Positions 7,546-15,681 of a stretch of 64,000 nt of DNA are shown here, one piece after another (the stretch's first letter is position 1; each line of letters opens with the position of its first letter). Source of the DNA: Xanthomonas fragariae (GTDB lineage: Bacteria > Pseudomonadota > Gammaproteobacteria > Xanthomonadales > Xanthomonadaceae). The position numbers were made by a program, and so were the translations under genes. Location of the stretch: the NCBI RefSeq assembly GCF_017603965.1, contig NZ_CP071955.1, positions 1,798,001 to 1,862,000 of the forward strand, in the 5' to 3' direction. The notes under the pieces were generated by a model that searched no databases, had not been told where the DNA came from, and worked only from the letters and a program-made list of their open reading frames with translations.

Positions 7546-9515
7546 CTGCTTATCGCCCTCTTTCGCAATGGCCCTGATCGAATGCAGCGACGCGCATTCT
7601 TCCATCTGCGCTGCGTCTTATGAATACGGTCGAGCTTAAGTGTGATCGGACGAGTACGCAACCGGGCGTTGTTGTGATTGGCCGCAGCAGCGATGGCCGA
7701 CTGTTCCTTGTCGCGCTGCGCATCGCGGGTCTTTTCGGCTTCGGCGCGTCGCTGCTGCTCCCGTTTTTGTTTTTGTTGCTGCAATTGCCACCGGCCTTGC
7801 GCATCACGCTGATAATGTCCGCCGTTCGATGCTTGCAGCGTGTTCGGGTTCAATGCGGTTTGTACAGCGGCAGGCATGGGCCCGATGTCGTCCCAGCCGT
7901 TGCGCTGGTGTGCCGCTTGATAGGTCGCTGCAATCACCGCTGGTCCACGGGCGATGTTCGCTTCCACCACTTGCGCCGCTTGTTGGTCCAATGCGGCATT
8001 GCGTTCGGGGCTTGCAGGATCAACCGTCCATATCGGCCGATCGTTCTGGTCTACTGCGTCGGCCATCATCCGCGACCACTGGCCATTCGCAGGATCATGT
8101 CGCCAATCCCTTTGATAAAGATGCGAGGCGTCCGTCTGGCTGGATCGCTGCACATACGGATTGCTGGGCTGCACCTTGCCCAGCGCCTGTTCCGTCGCTG
8201 TGCGACTGGCGTGATAATTCAGCTCGCGTGCTTTTTCTGGCAGCGCGAACATGGCCTGCTTTTGCGATGTATCCACGCCATCATTTTGCAGATCGGCTTT
8301 TTGTTGCCGCAGCCACTGATGACCGTTGAACTCCCAGCTCACGCCCTCGTTGTCGGTCTGCGTATAGATCCGACGGTTATCCCAACGTGTCGCGGCCTTG
8401 TCGGCAACTGCACTGAACAGATACCCATCGGCCAGCACCAGCGCGACTGGGCCGGCACCTGTTGTGCCCACCACGGCAGAGGCGGCGGTTCCGCCTGCCC
8501 AACCGCCCACGCCGCGGGCGCCGAAGTGCAATGCTTCCGAGCGTGCAGCGGTGAGGTTGTCCTGCGACAGCAGCGTGCTCACGCGCTCGCCGGTTTGCAC
8601 CGCATCGTAGGCGCTTGCCGCGACTCCCAAACCTGCCAGGCCTGCAGTCATTCCTGCGCGGTGGAGGCCCGGGATTTCAGGCTCTGGCACCGTCTGAATA
8701 TTGCGTCCCTGCCATTCATCCCAGAGCTGCTGCCCAGCCTGGGCATGTTCGGACGGCGGATTCATTTGCTGACTGAGCGGAAGGGTGCTCTCGCCTAGTG
8801 CAGTCGAACTTCCCGCAATAGAAGTCCCGCGAAAATACTCTCTGTTATCAAGGCGTAGGATTTCATTCTCATTTCGTAGCGCATCATCACTGACCGGAAT
8901 GCGCAGCATGCCTTCGTGTTCACGCGCACGCGCTACGATCAACTCGAATGCTGCCTGCTGACCGAGCCGCTCTTTGACACCTGCCAGGGCTTCACGCGGA
9001 AGGCCCTCAATCGAGGTGACATTGGGATTTGCAAGAATGCGAGGCACTTCAATTTCGCCAAAGACGCGGCTTGGTTGAGCATCGCCTACTATCGCACGGA
9101 CTTCACCGACAGTTGCATCCGCAAACCTACCCGAAGCATCTGCCCAAGGACCTTGGGTGGGGTGATAAAGCCATTCCGTAGCGGGGCCTCGATAGCTACC
9201 ATCAATCAGTCGATCAAGATCATCAACACCATAGGCATCAGCAAGTGCGTTGTAGAAGTCTCGAGACTCCAAAAACTTTGCCGCTTGGCTTCCATTGATC
9301 ACTCTGATGTCTTCGCCCATATCCATCATCGCGTTAATAACGTCTGTAGACCAGATTCCCCTTGCAGCGGGTCCGCTATAAAGAACAGTGATACGCCCCG
9401 AAGCATCTGCATTCACCCGTGCCGCAAGTTCACGAAGTTGCTCGGCGGTCACATAATTACCTGGCCGCGTGCGCAACTCAGCAGTAGCCTGCTCAAAGCT
9501 AATTGACGTTTTCAT
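7542..9515 (-). CDS. Chimeric X-T4SS effector with unrecognised N-terminal domain, secretion tail lost
   Basis: 657 residues from ATG 9513-9515 with a strong GGAGGG nine bases upstream (a TTG start 9 bp earlier is less likely). Residues 1-275 are unique in the window and include ITVLYSGPAARGIWSTDVI and GPWADASGRFADATVGEVR; I do not recognise the family. From about residue 276 (PEPEIPGLHRAGMTAG) it is almost identical to the IS30-split effector, through the Gly-rich segment and DNRRIYTQTDNEGVSWEFNG. It then jumps from DAQGRW straight to a short Q/K/R-rich stretch, an in-frame loss of about 196 codons, and ends in unrelated sequence without the XVIPCD-like tail. Its stop overlaps the next gene's ATG. 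Probably a non-secretable recombination product. Confidence 0.7.
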   Translation of the reverse strand: MKTSISFEQATAELRTRPGNYVTAEQLRELAARVNADASGRITVLYSGPAARGIWSTDVINAMMDMGEDIRVINGSQAAKFLESRDFYNALADAYGVDDLDRLIDGSYRGPATEWLYHPTQGPWADASGRFADATVGEVRAIVGDAQPSRVFGEIEVPRILANPNVTSIEGLPREALAGVKERLGQQAAFELIVARAREHEGMLRIPVSDDALRNENEILRLDNREYFRGTSIAGSSTALGESTLPLSQQMNPPSEHAQAGQQLWDEWQGRNIQTVPEPEIPGLHRAGMTAGLAGLGVAASAYDAVQTGERVSTLLSQDNLTAARSEALHFGARGVGGWAGGTAASAVVGTTGAGPVALVLADGYLFSAVADKAATRWDNRRIYTQTDNEGVSWEFNGHQWLRQQKADLQNDGVDTSQKQAMFALPEKARELNYHASRTATEQALGKVQPSNPYVQRSSQTDASHLYQRDWRHDPANGQWSRMMADAVDQNDRPIWTVDPASPERNAALDQQAAQVVEANIARGPAVIAATYQAAHQRNGWDDIGPMPAAVQTALNPNTLQASNGGHYQRDAQGRWQLQQQKQKREQQRRAEAEKTRDAQRDKEQSAIAAAANHNNARLRTRPITLKLDRIHKTQRRWKNARRCIRSGPLRKRAISR

Positions 9516-9970
9516 ATTAAACAACCCTCCGACACGTCAATTTCAGCAGAGTAATCTGTATACTTCGAGTAAGCTCCCCCAAATCCATTATGTGCTGTTA
9601 GCGCACTTTTTAGGTCCTCGATAAATGAAGCGCAATTTATTTTTAGATGGGGCGGCAGGCCCTTTCCTTCGTTAATCCATACCAGCTTCCAGTGCGACCA
9701 GCCGGCACCTTTACTTTCCCCGCCACTCTCCATTAAATCTAGCCGTAATATTACTAATTCTCCTCGCCAGTAAAATGACCATTTTGTTTGATTGCGAACT
9801 TCTGGTTCTGCTGCACCTCCATGTGCGACATTGCGTAAATACATCTCTCTTTCGCGATCGATAACCCAGTCTCTCGAACTGGATCCACCAAAAATAAACT
9901 TTTTATCTATCGATTCTAGTTCGTATTTTTCTATGTCTTCTGATGTGATGAATTCATTAATAAAAGCCAT
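9512..9970 (-). CDS. Candidate immunity protein for the unrecognised effector domain
   Basis: 152 residues from ATG 9968-9970 (MAFINEFITSEDIEKYELES); an upstream TTG would add seven residues. Soluble, acidic and Trp-rich, with DWVIDREREMYLRN and FYWRGELVILRLDLM. The gene is clearly more AT-rich than its neighbours, suggesting later acquisition. Its stop overlaps the effector start (ATGA) and its 5' end abuts the truncated zeta gene, so it would be co-translated with the effector. Immunity genes of X-T4SS effectors typically sit immediately beside the effector. Function is inferred from position; I do not recognise the family. Confidence 0.6.
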   Translation of the reverse strand: MAFINEFITSEDIEKYELESIDKKFIFGGSSSRDWVIDREREMYLRNVAHGGAAEPEVRNQTKWSFYWRGELVILRLDLMESGGESKGAGWSHWKLVWINEGKGLPPHLKINCASFIEDLKSALTAHNGFGGAYSKYTDYSAEIDVSEGCLI

Positions 9971-9987
9971 TTTTAATCCAATTCCAG

Positions 9988-11133
9988 TCAAAATGTGCAG
10001 GAGTGAGCGCTTCGAAGATTTCCCGCCTGAGGGTGAAATTCGCGTGGTGCATCCGCCGGGTCAATAATTACAACATCTTTTTTCAATTCGTCTCGTGCAG
10101 CGCTAGCAAGGCTGCCTTTTCCCCAGCCAGGCTGTCCTCCCAGAGTAATCGCCTTTGCCCAAGGACTTTGGGTGGGATGATCTGGAATCTCCGGCTCCGG
10201 GACAGACACGCGCGCGGGCGGAGCGCCCGGGCGCACGAGTTCGTCGATGGTGGCGATGCCTTCCAGCCGACTGGCAACCCCGTCGCTGACGTTGAGCTCC
10301 GCGTGCTCGGCGAGCAATTTCGCGCTGATGGCAGGATCGGAATTGGGAATGTCTTGCGCATGTGCTGGCAGATCGCGATGCCAATCGGCTTGTTGCTGCC
10401 ATTTCTCGCGCAGCTGCTGTGTGACGGCAGGATCTTTGAACCACGCATTGCGCGCTTGCTCCAATGCCTGCCCGGGGGAACGCGCGTCGGTACGGCTGTC
10501 GTAGAGCTCTGCGCCCTGGCGATTGAAAATACGGATTGGCGCGCTGGTTTGCGCGTGTACGGTGTCCAGGCTGATCGGCAGTTTGGTGTAGATGGCTTCG
10601 CGTGCGCCTGCGGGAACGTAGCGGCCGTAGCCTTCTCGATCCAGTTGCTGAGCAAATCTGGCGTCAACACCATGTTCGCTTTCCAGCTTGTGCGCGGCCA
10701 TTGCACGCACTTCGACATCGTAACCGCGTGCTTGCAGATTCTTGATCAGATCCGAACTCCACTGGCCATTGCTGAGCGTAGTGTCGAATATCAGGTTCTT
10801 CTTGCCGTCGATGGTGGCCTGCAATAGCTCGTCGGCCCAGCGGCTGGCATCGGGGTGGGTGTAGCCTGACCATGTGTAGGGGTGGGCGTTGCGGAGGGCT
10901 TCTACTTGAGGATGGAACTCTCGCAATTCGTCGGGATCGATCTTTATTGCATCTTCGTTGAGTTCAAGTGCTGCTGCGTTGGCAAGCCTCCCCTTACCCG
11001 CGCCCGGCTGGCCGGCCAAGATGATGGCCATAGGACGATCCAATGATGATTTTTGCAAAAAGCCCGCTTTCGGAAGAATTTGCTCATCAAAAATTTCTTT
11101 GTGCTCGCCATGGGAAAGCTGATAATTTTTCAT
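9988..11133 (-). CDS. Truncated zeta-toxin effector (copy A) with a second P-loop fragment
   Basis: 381 residues. Residues ~35-310 are a zeta-toxin domain nearly identical to copy B from DPDELREFHPQVEALRNAHP onward; Walker A GQPGAGKG is at residues 41-48. Only the first ~60 residues differ strongly from copy B. After GAPPARVSVPEPEIPDHP the sequence does not continue into the shared effector region but into a 60-residue piece of another zeta-like domain, with GQPGWGKG near residues 333-340 and IDPADAPREFHPQ, and then stops. It lacks linker and secretion tail. The ATG follows the antitoxin-like gene by 5 bp; GGAGG in the end of that gene serves as ribosome site. Confidence 0.75.
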   Translation of the reverse strand: MKNYQLSHGEHKEIFDEQILPKAGFLQKSSLDRPMAIILAGQPGAGKGRLANAAALELNEDAIKIDPDELREFHPQVEALRNAHPYTWSGYTHPDASRWADELLQATIDGKKNLIFDTTLSNGQWSSDLIKNLQARGYDVEVRAMAAHKLESEHGVDARFAQQLDREGYGRYVPAGAREAIYTKLPISLDTVHAQTSAPIRIFNRQGAELYDSRTDARSPGQALEQARNAWFKDPAVTQQLREKWQQQADWHRDLPAHAQDIPNSDPAISAKLLAEHAELNVSDGVASRLEGIATIDELVRPGAPPARVSVPEPEIPDHPTQSPWAKAITLGGQPGWGKGSLASAARDELKKDVVIIDPADAPREFHPQAGNLRSAHSCTF

Positions 11134-11138
11134 GGTCT

Positions 11139-11759
11139 TTACATGCCTCCAAAATAAGAGAGCAAGTCAGACATTGCACCCATATTCAAACGACTGTATC
11201 CAACAGCAAAGTCTTTCTTCTTGGCCTTCTCAATCGCCTCAGGATCACCGCTGGCCTTGGCGGCTTTGAGTTCCTCCCGGGCTTCAGAGATGAAGGACCC
11301 TAACCTCCCTTCAAGGGCCCAAATAGCACCCTCAAATGGCATCAATTTATACGGCTTTTGGACATAAGCATCTAGGACGTCCTGAAGACGTTGGATCAGC
11401 TCGGGGTAGTCCTTGAGTATTTCCCGCAATTTCTGCGGCACGGGCGGCGGTGGAATCTGTTTTTCCTTGAATGGATGATTGAGCTTGAACATGTCGGAGT
11501 CGCCGATATCAGAGAGGGGAGCTTGCGGCGGAGCAGGCGCATCGGTATCGAGTGTAGGCGTCTCCAGCACTGGCTGCTCCCACGGCGCCCGCTTCGGCTT
11601 GCGCTTGACCTGCACCGGCAGCCCGCCGTGTGAGAGTGGACCAAGCTCGCGCACCGTGCGCTCGTTGATGATTTGCAGGTCGCGCAGCAGCTGCGCTGCA
11701 TGCGCCTCCACAACGCGGCGCGCCAATGCAGCGTAACGTGACTCCGGTTTATCGCTCAT
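11139..11759 (-). CDS. Putative antitoxin/immunity partner of zeta-type effector (copy A)
   Basis: 206 residues from ATG 11757-11759, with GGAGGG upstream. Nearly identical to the protein at 6904-7545 up to GRLGSFISEAREEL, after which the last ~40 residues differ (FAVGYSRLNMGAMSDLLSYF). Its toxin neighbour differs from the other copy exactly in its N-terminal part, so the variable C-terminus of this protein and the variable N-terminus of its toxin form one divergent block. The stop is 5 bp before the toxin ATG. No recognised family; the antitoxin role is inferred from the operon arrangement. Confidence 0.6.
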   Translation of the reverse strand: MSDKPESRYAALARRVVEAHAAQLLRDLQIINERTVRELGPLSHGGLPVQVKRKPKRAPWEQPVLETPTLDTDAPAPPQAPLSDIGDSDMFKLNHPFKEKQIPPPPVPQKLREILKDYPELIQRLQDVLDAYVQKPYKLMPFEGAIWALEGRLGSFISEAREELKAAKASGDPEAIEKAKKKDFAVGYSRLNMGAMSDLLSYFGGM

Positions 11760-11763
11760 CTGC

Positions 11764-12108
11764 TTATCGCCCTCCTTCGCAATGGGCCTGATCGAATGCA
11801 GCGAAGCGCATTCTTCCATCTGTGCGCTGCGTCTTATGCACTGCCGCGCGCGTGCCGGGGTTGGCAATGCCGTCGACTGCGTGCATGCCGTGCAGCAGCT
11901 GAAACGCCTGCACGCCGCGTTCGGTGGGCTGGTCGTAGATGCCGGTGGTTTCCACTGGCGTCTTGACGCTCGCGTTGATGCCCAGCTGGATCAGGCTGGC
12001 CTGTAGCGCCAGCACCTCGGTGCCGCGGTCGCCCGGGCGCAGGGTGTGCTCGTGCATCCGTGCCCGGGAGGGCGCATCCCGCGTCTCCAATTCCGCTTTT
12101 TCAAGCCC
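11764..12108 (-). pseudogene. Peptidoglycan-binding domain remnant of another T4SS effector
   Basis: A frame open from the flhA stop codon to 11764, about 114 codons, with no good start. It contains LRPGDRGTEVLALQASLIQL, GIYDQPTERGVQAFQLLHGM and VDGIANPGTRAAVHKTQ, the three-helix PG_binding_1 pattern common in X-T4SS peptidoglycan hydrolase effectors. The catalytic domain and secretion tail are missing. The last ~75 bp are also found before the other antitoxin copy (7546-7620), marking a recombination junction. It abuts the flhA TGA directly, so the island joins the flagellar cluster here. Confidence 0.65.
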
Positions 12109-14202
12109 TCAGCTGATCGTGCCCAACAATTTTAAACGCTTGTCTTCGGGCACTTCGCTGTAAGCCAGCACCGATAGGGTCGGCACGCTGTGGCGCACCA
12201 GGCGGGCGAGGGCGGCGCGGACCTGGCCGGGCACCAGCACCACCGCCGGTTCGTTGCGCGCTTCCTGCTTGCCGACGCAATCGGCCAGGCTTTGATGCAG
12301 GCGCTCGGCCAAGCCGGGTTCCAGCGCCACGCCGTTGCCGTGGGTGGATTCTTGCAGCACGCGTTCCAGCTGCGGGGCCAGCGTGTAGACCGGCAGCTCG
12401 GCCGACATGCCGGCGATTTCCTGCACGATGAAGCGACCCAACGAGGTGCGCACCGCGGCGGTGAGGGTAGTCGGGTCCTGGCTGTGCGGGGCGTGTTCGA
12501 CCAAGGCTTCGACGATCTTGCGCAGCTGGCGCACCGGGATGCGCTCGATCAGCAGGTTTTGCAGCACGCGCACCACCACCGATAGCGGGAGTGCCTTCGG
12601 GGTGAGGTCTTCGACCATCTTCGGTGCGGTCTTGGCCAGGGTCGCCAGTAGTTGCTGCACTTCTTCGTGGCCGAGCAGTTCCGGGGCGTGTTCGCGGATC
12701 AGGTGCGATAAATGCGTGGCGACCACGGTGGCCGGGTCGACCACGGTGTAGCCCATCGATTCGGCATAGGCGCGCTGATGCGGCTGGATCCAGGTGGCAT
12801 CCAGGCCGAAGGCGGGGTCCTTGCCGGGGATTCCGTCCAGCTGGCCGATCGCACCGCCCGGGTCCAATGCCAGTTCGCGGTCGGAATAAATTTCCGCCGT
12901 GGCCACCGGCACGCCATGTACTAGCAGACGGTAGGCATTGGCCGACAGCTCCAGATTGTCGCGGATATGCACCGGCGGCACCAGGAAGCCGATGTCCTGG
13001 GTGAGCTTACGGCGCACGCCCTTGATGCGCGCCATGAGTTCGCCTCCTTGGGTCTTGTCCACCAGCGGGATCAGCCGGTAGCCCACTTCCAGGCCCAGTG
13101 GGTCGATCGGGCGTAATTCGTCCCAGCTCAATTCGGAACTTGCCTGGGCGGCGGTGGCGGCCGCGGCGGCCTTGGGGTCGGTAGCGGGGTCGCCGGTTGG
13201 CGGGATGACCAGGCTGCGCTTGTACATTTTCCAGGCGACCACGCCCAGGATCAGGCCAAGCGTCAAAAACGCGACGTTCGGCATGCCCGGCACCAGCCCG
13301 ACCAGGCCCAGGATGGCCGCCGCCACTGCGAGGGCGCGGTGCTGGCCGAACACCTGGCTGATCATGGCGCCGCGCATATCCTGCGCACGCGAGGCGCGGG
13401 TCACTAGCAATGCGACCGAAGACGACACCAGCAAAGCCGGCAGCTGCGCCACCAGACCGTCGCCGATCGACAGCAGTGTGTAGGTGGAGGCGGCATCCAT
13501 AAAGCTCATGTCGTGCTGGAACATGCCTACCGCCATGCCGCCGATGAGGTTGATGAACAGGATCATGATGGCGGCGATGGCGTCGCCGCGGATGAACTTG
13601 TTGGCACCGTCCATTGCGCCGTAGAAATCGGCTTCCTCGCGGACTTCTTCGCGGCGGGCCTTGGCTTCCTCACGCGTCAGCAAACCGGCGTTGAGATCGG
13701 CGTCGATGGCCATCTGCTTGCCGGGCATCGCGTCCAGGATGAAGCGCGCGGTCACTTCCGACACACGCCCAGCGCCTTTGGTGATGACCACGAAGTTGAT
13801 GATGGTCAGGATCGCGAACACCACGATGCCGACCGCGTAATTGCCGCCGATGACGAACTGGCCGAACGCCTCGATGACCTTGCCGGCCGCAGCGTGGCCG
13901 TCCTGGCCGTTGATCAGGATCACGCGGCTGGAGGCGACGTTCAGCGCCAGGCGCAGCATCGTGGTCATCAGCAACACGATCGGGAAGATGGTGAATTCCA
14001 GCGGGCGCTGCACGTAGATCACCGCCAGCAGCACCATCAGCGAGATGGCGATGTTGAAGGTGAACAATGCATCCAGCACCGGTGCGGCCAGCGGCACCAT
14101 CAGCATGGACAGCATGGCTATCAGCGCCAGCGGGGCACCCAGGCCGTTGCGCAGCAACTCCATGATGCGACGGGCATTCAACGGGGCCGGTTGGGCGCTC
14201 AT
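12109..14202 (-). CDS. flhA: FlhA, flagellar export gate protein
   Basis: 697 residues. FlhA forms the nonameric export gate ring of the flagellar type III apparatus, with eight N-terminal membrane segments and a large cytoplasmic domain that docks chaperone-substrate complexes. The N-terminal half is strongly hydrophobic, and the family motif occurs around KFIRGDAIAAIMILFINLIG. The C-terminal domain contains DLTPKALPLSVVVRVLQNLL and ends ERVLQES...LLGTIS. The ATG overlaps the flhB stop (ATGA), so the two are co-translated. Full length and intact although the T4SS remnant begins directly after its stop. Confidence 0.97.
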   Translation of the reverse strand: MSAQPAPLNARRIMELLRNGLGAPLALIAMLSMLMVPLAAPVLDALFTFNIAISLMVLLAVIYVQRPLEFTIFPIVLLMTTMLRLALNVASSRVILINGQDGHAAAGKVIEAFGQFVIGGNYAVGIVVFAILTIINFVVITKGAGRVSEVTARFILDAMPGKQMAIDADLNAGLLTREEAKARREEVREEADFYGAMDGANKFIRGDAIAAIMILFINLIGGMAVGMFQHDMSFMDAASTYTLLSIGDGLVAQLPALLVSSSVALLVTRASRAQDMRGAMISQVFGQHRALAVAAAILGLVGLVPGMPNVAFLTLGLILGVVAWKMYKRSLVIPPTGDPATDPKAAAAATAAQASSELSWDELRPIDPLGLEVGYRLIPLVDKTQGGELMARIKGVRRKLTQDIGFLVPPVHIRDNLELSANAYRLLVHGVPVATAEIYSDRELALDPGGAIGQLDGIPGKDPAFGLDATWIQPHQRAYAESMGYTVVDPATVVATHLSHLIREHAPELLGHEEVQQLLATLAKTAPKMVEDLTPKALPLSVVVRVLQNLLIERIPVRQLRKIVEALVEHAPHSQDPTTLTAAVRTSLGRFIVQEIAGMSAELPVYTLAPQLERVLQESTHGNGVALEPGLAERLHQSLADCVGKQEARNEPAVVLVPGQVRAALARLVRHSVPTLSVLAYSEVPEDKRLKLLGTIS

Positions 14203-15329
14203 GCGCTGCCTGCCTTGCCTGACTCATCCACGTCCAGCGAGGGCAATTCCGGCATCGGGCCACCGTTCCATCCGCGCAACTGGTAGACGTAGGAAAGTAC
14301 CTGGGCCACGACCGAATAGAGTCTCACGGGAATTTCCTTGCCGATTTGAGCTTCCCTATACAAGGCGCGTGCCAAAGGCGGTGCGGTGACGATCGCCACC
14401 CGGTGTTGTTGGCAGGCTTCGCGGATGCGGAAGGCCATTTCGTCCACGCCTTTGGCCACCACGATCGGGGCGCGCATCTTGCCGCCTTCGTATTTGAGCG
14501 CCACCGCGTAGTGGGTCGGGTTCACCAGCACCACGTCGGCCTTGGGCACCGCTTCCATCATCTGGCGCTGCGACATCTGCATCTGCATCTGGCGGACGCG
14601 GCCCTTCACCTCCGGGTTGCCCTCGCTTTCCTTCATCTCGCGCTTGATCTCTTCGCGGGTCATCTTCAGCTTCCGCATCCAGTTCCACTTCTGGTACGGC
14701 GCGTCGATGGCGGCCAGCAGCACAAGTGCGCCAGCGGTGTAGAACAGCAGGCTCTTGGTGAAGTCCAGGCCGTTGCCGACAGCTTGTTCCAGCGGCTGGT
14801 TCGCCAGCGAGCGCAGGCCATGCAGGCCCTTGGAGATGCATAGGCTGGCAGCCAGGCCGACGAACAGCAGCCGCAGCACCGACTTGACCAGCTCGGCCAG
14901 GGCGTGGCTGCCCCACATGCGCTTTATCCCGTTCATCGGGTTGAGTTTGGTGAGGTCGGGCATGATCGCCTTGCTGGAAAAATGCAGGCCGCTCATCAGC
15001 AGCGGGCCGACCACGCCAGCGGCCAGGCAGATACCGATCAGCGGCAGCATCACCCACAGCAGTTGCAGCAAGAGGTCGCCGAAGTGGCCGAACAGCGCCA
15101 TCGGGTTTTCGCGCATCTTCGGGTCCGGGCTGAGTGCGGTTCTCATCCAGACCGTGGCGCTGTCGCCAATGCCGCGTGCCAGGGCCATCAGTGCGAACAC
15201 GCCGGCACCGAACACCGCGGCGTTGGACAGCTCGCGCGACTGCGGGATGTTGCCCTGCTCGCGGGCTTCACGCAGACGTTTTTCGGTGGGAAGTTCTGTA
15301 CGTTCGCCGTCGTCTTCGGACTCGGACAT
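14199..15329 (-). CDS. flhB: FlhB, flagellar export switch protein
   Basis: 376 residues. FlhB is the autocleaving component that switches export from rod/hook to filament substrates, in concert with FliK. The N-terminus (MSESEDDGERTELPTEKRLR) is the conserved FlhB cytoplasmic start; four membrane segments follow. The cleavage motif NPTH lies at about residue 269 within VVLVNPTHYAVALKYEGG. A sigma-54-like promoter lies 33-48 bp upstream, making flhB the first gene of the flhB-flhA unit. Confidence 0.97.
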   Translation of the reverse strand: MSESEDDGERTELPTEKRLREAREQGNIPQSRELSNAAVFGAGVFALMALARGIGDSATVWMRTALSPDPKMRENPMALFGHFGDLLLQLLWVMLPLIGICLAAGVVGPLLMSGLHFSSKAIMPDLTKLNPMNGIKRMWGSHALAELVKSVLRLLFVGLAASLCISKGLHGLRSLANQPLEQAVGNGLDFTKSLLFYTAGALVLLAAIDAPYQKWNWMRKLKMTREEIKREMKESEGNPEVKGRVRQMQMQMSQRQMMEAVPKADVVLVNPTHYAVALKYEGGKMRAPIVVAKGVDEMAFRIREACQQHRVAIVTAPPLARALYREAQIGKEIPVRLYSVVAQVLSYVYQLRGWNGGPMPELPSLDVDESGKAGSA

Positions 15330-15361
15330 TACGGTGCCGGTGACTTGTCAGCCCTGTGTGA

Positions 15362-15377
15362 TGCAAGCCGCGTTCCA
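15362..15377 (-). promoter_or_regulatory. Sigma-54-type promoter of flhBA
   Basis: Minus-strand sequence TGGAACGCGGCTTGCA: GG and GC separated by exactly 10 bases, with a perfect TTGCA -12 half and one mismatch in the -24 half. It lies just upstream of flhB. The rest of the 352-bp gap between flhB and the diguanylate cyclase (15378-15681) shows no gene or other site I can support. Confidence 0.65.
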
Positions 15378-15681
15378 GTCCGCCGACATGACCTTATTGG
15401 CGTGGATCTCCACGCGGTTGGGCGTGGGCTGATCGACTTGCCGGCTCAACGGGCTCATAGAGTGTTGCCCACTCGCCGGATTCAACCCGCCAAGCGGCGC
15501 TAGCCGTCGCGCTGGGCGACCACCGTTGCATGAAGCGCCCGGCTTCCAGCGGCCGGCCCACAGATAGCCTTGCGCTCGAAGACGGCTGAAGGATGGCTGG
15601 GCGTGATGCAGCGTCGATGTCGCCGATATCCTGCTGCGCCACTGCAACGCCGGCGCGCGTGCCTGCTGTCGCTTGCGCGTC

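Noticed and set aside
7620..8798. Long plus-strand open frame (392 codons) opposite the chimeric effector
   Set aside because: It mirrors the GC-rich effector frame, is duplicated only because the effector region is duplicated, lacks a ribosome site and shows no protein features.
13513..14286. Plus-strand open frame opposite flhA rich in His, Asp and Gln
   Set aside because: Composition typical of an antisense frame of a membrane protein gene; flhA is complete on the other strand.
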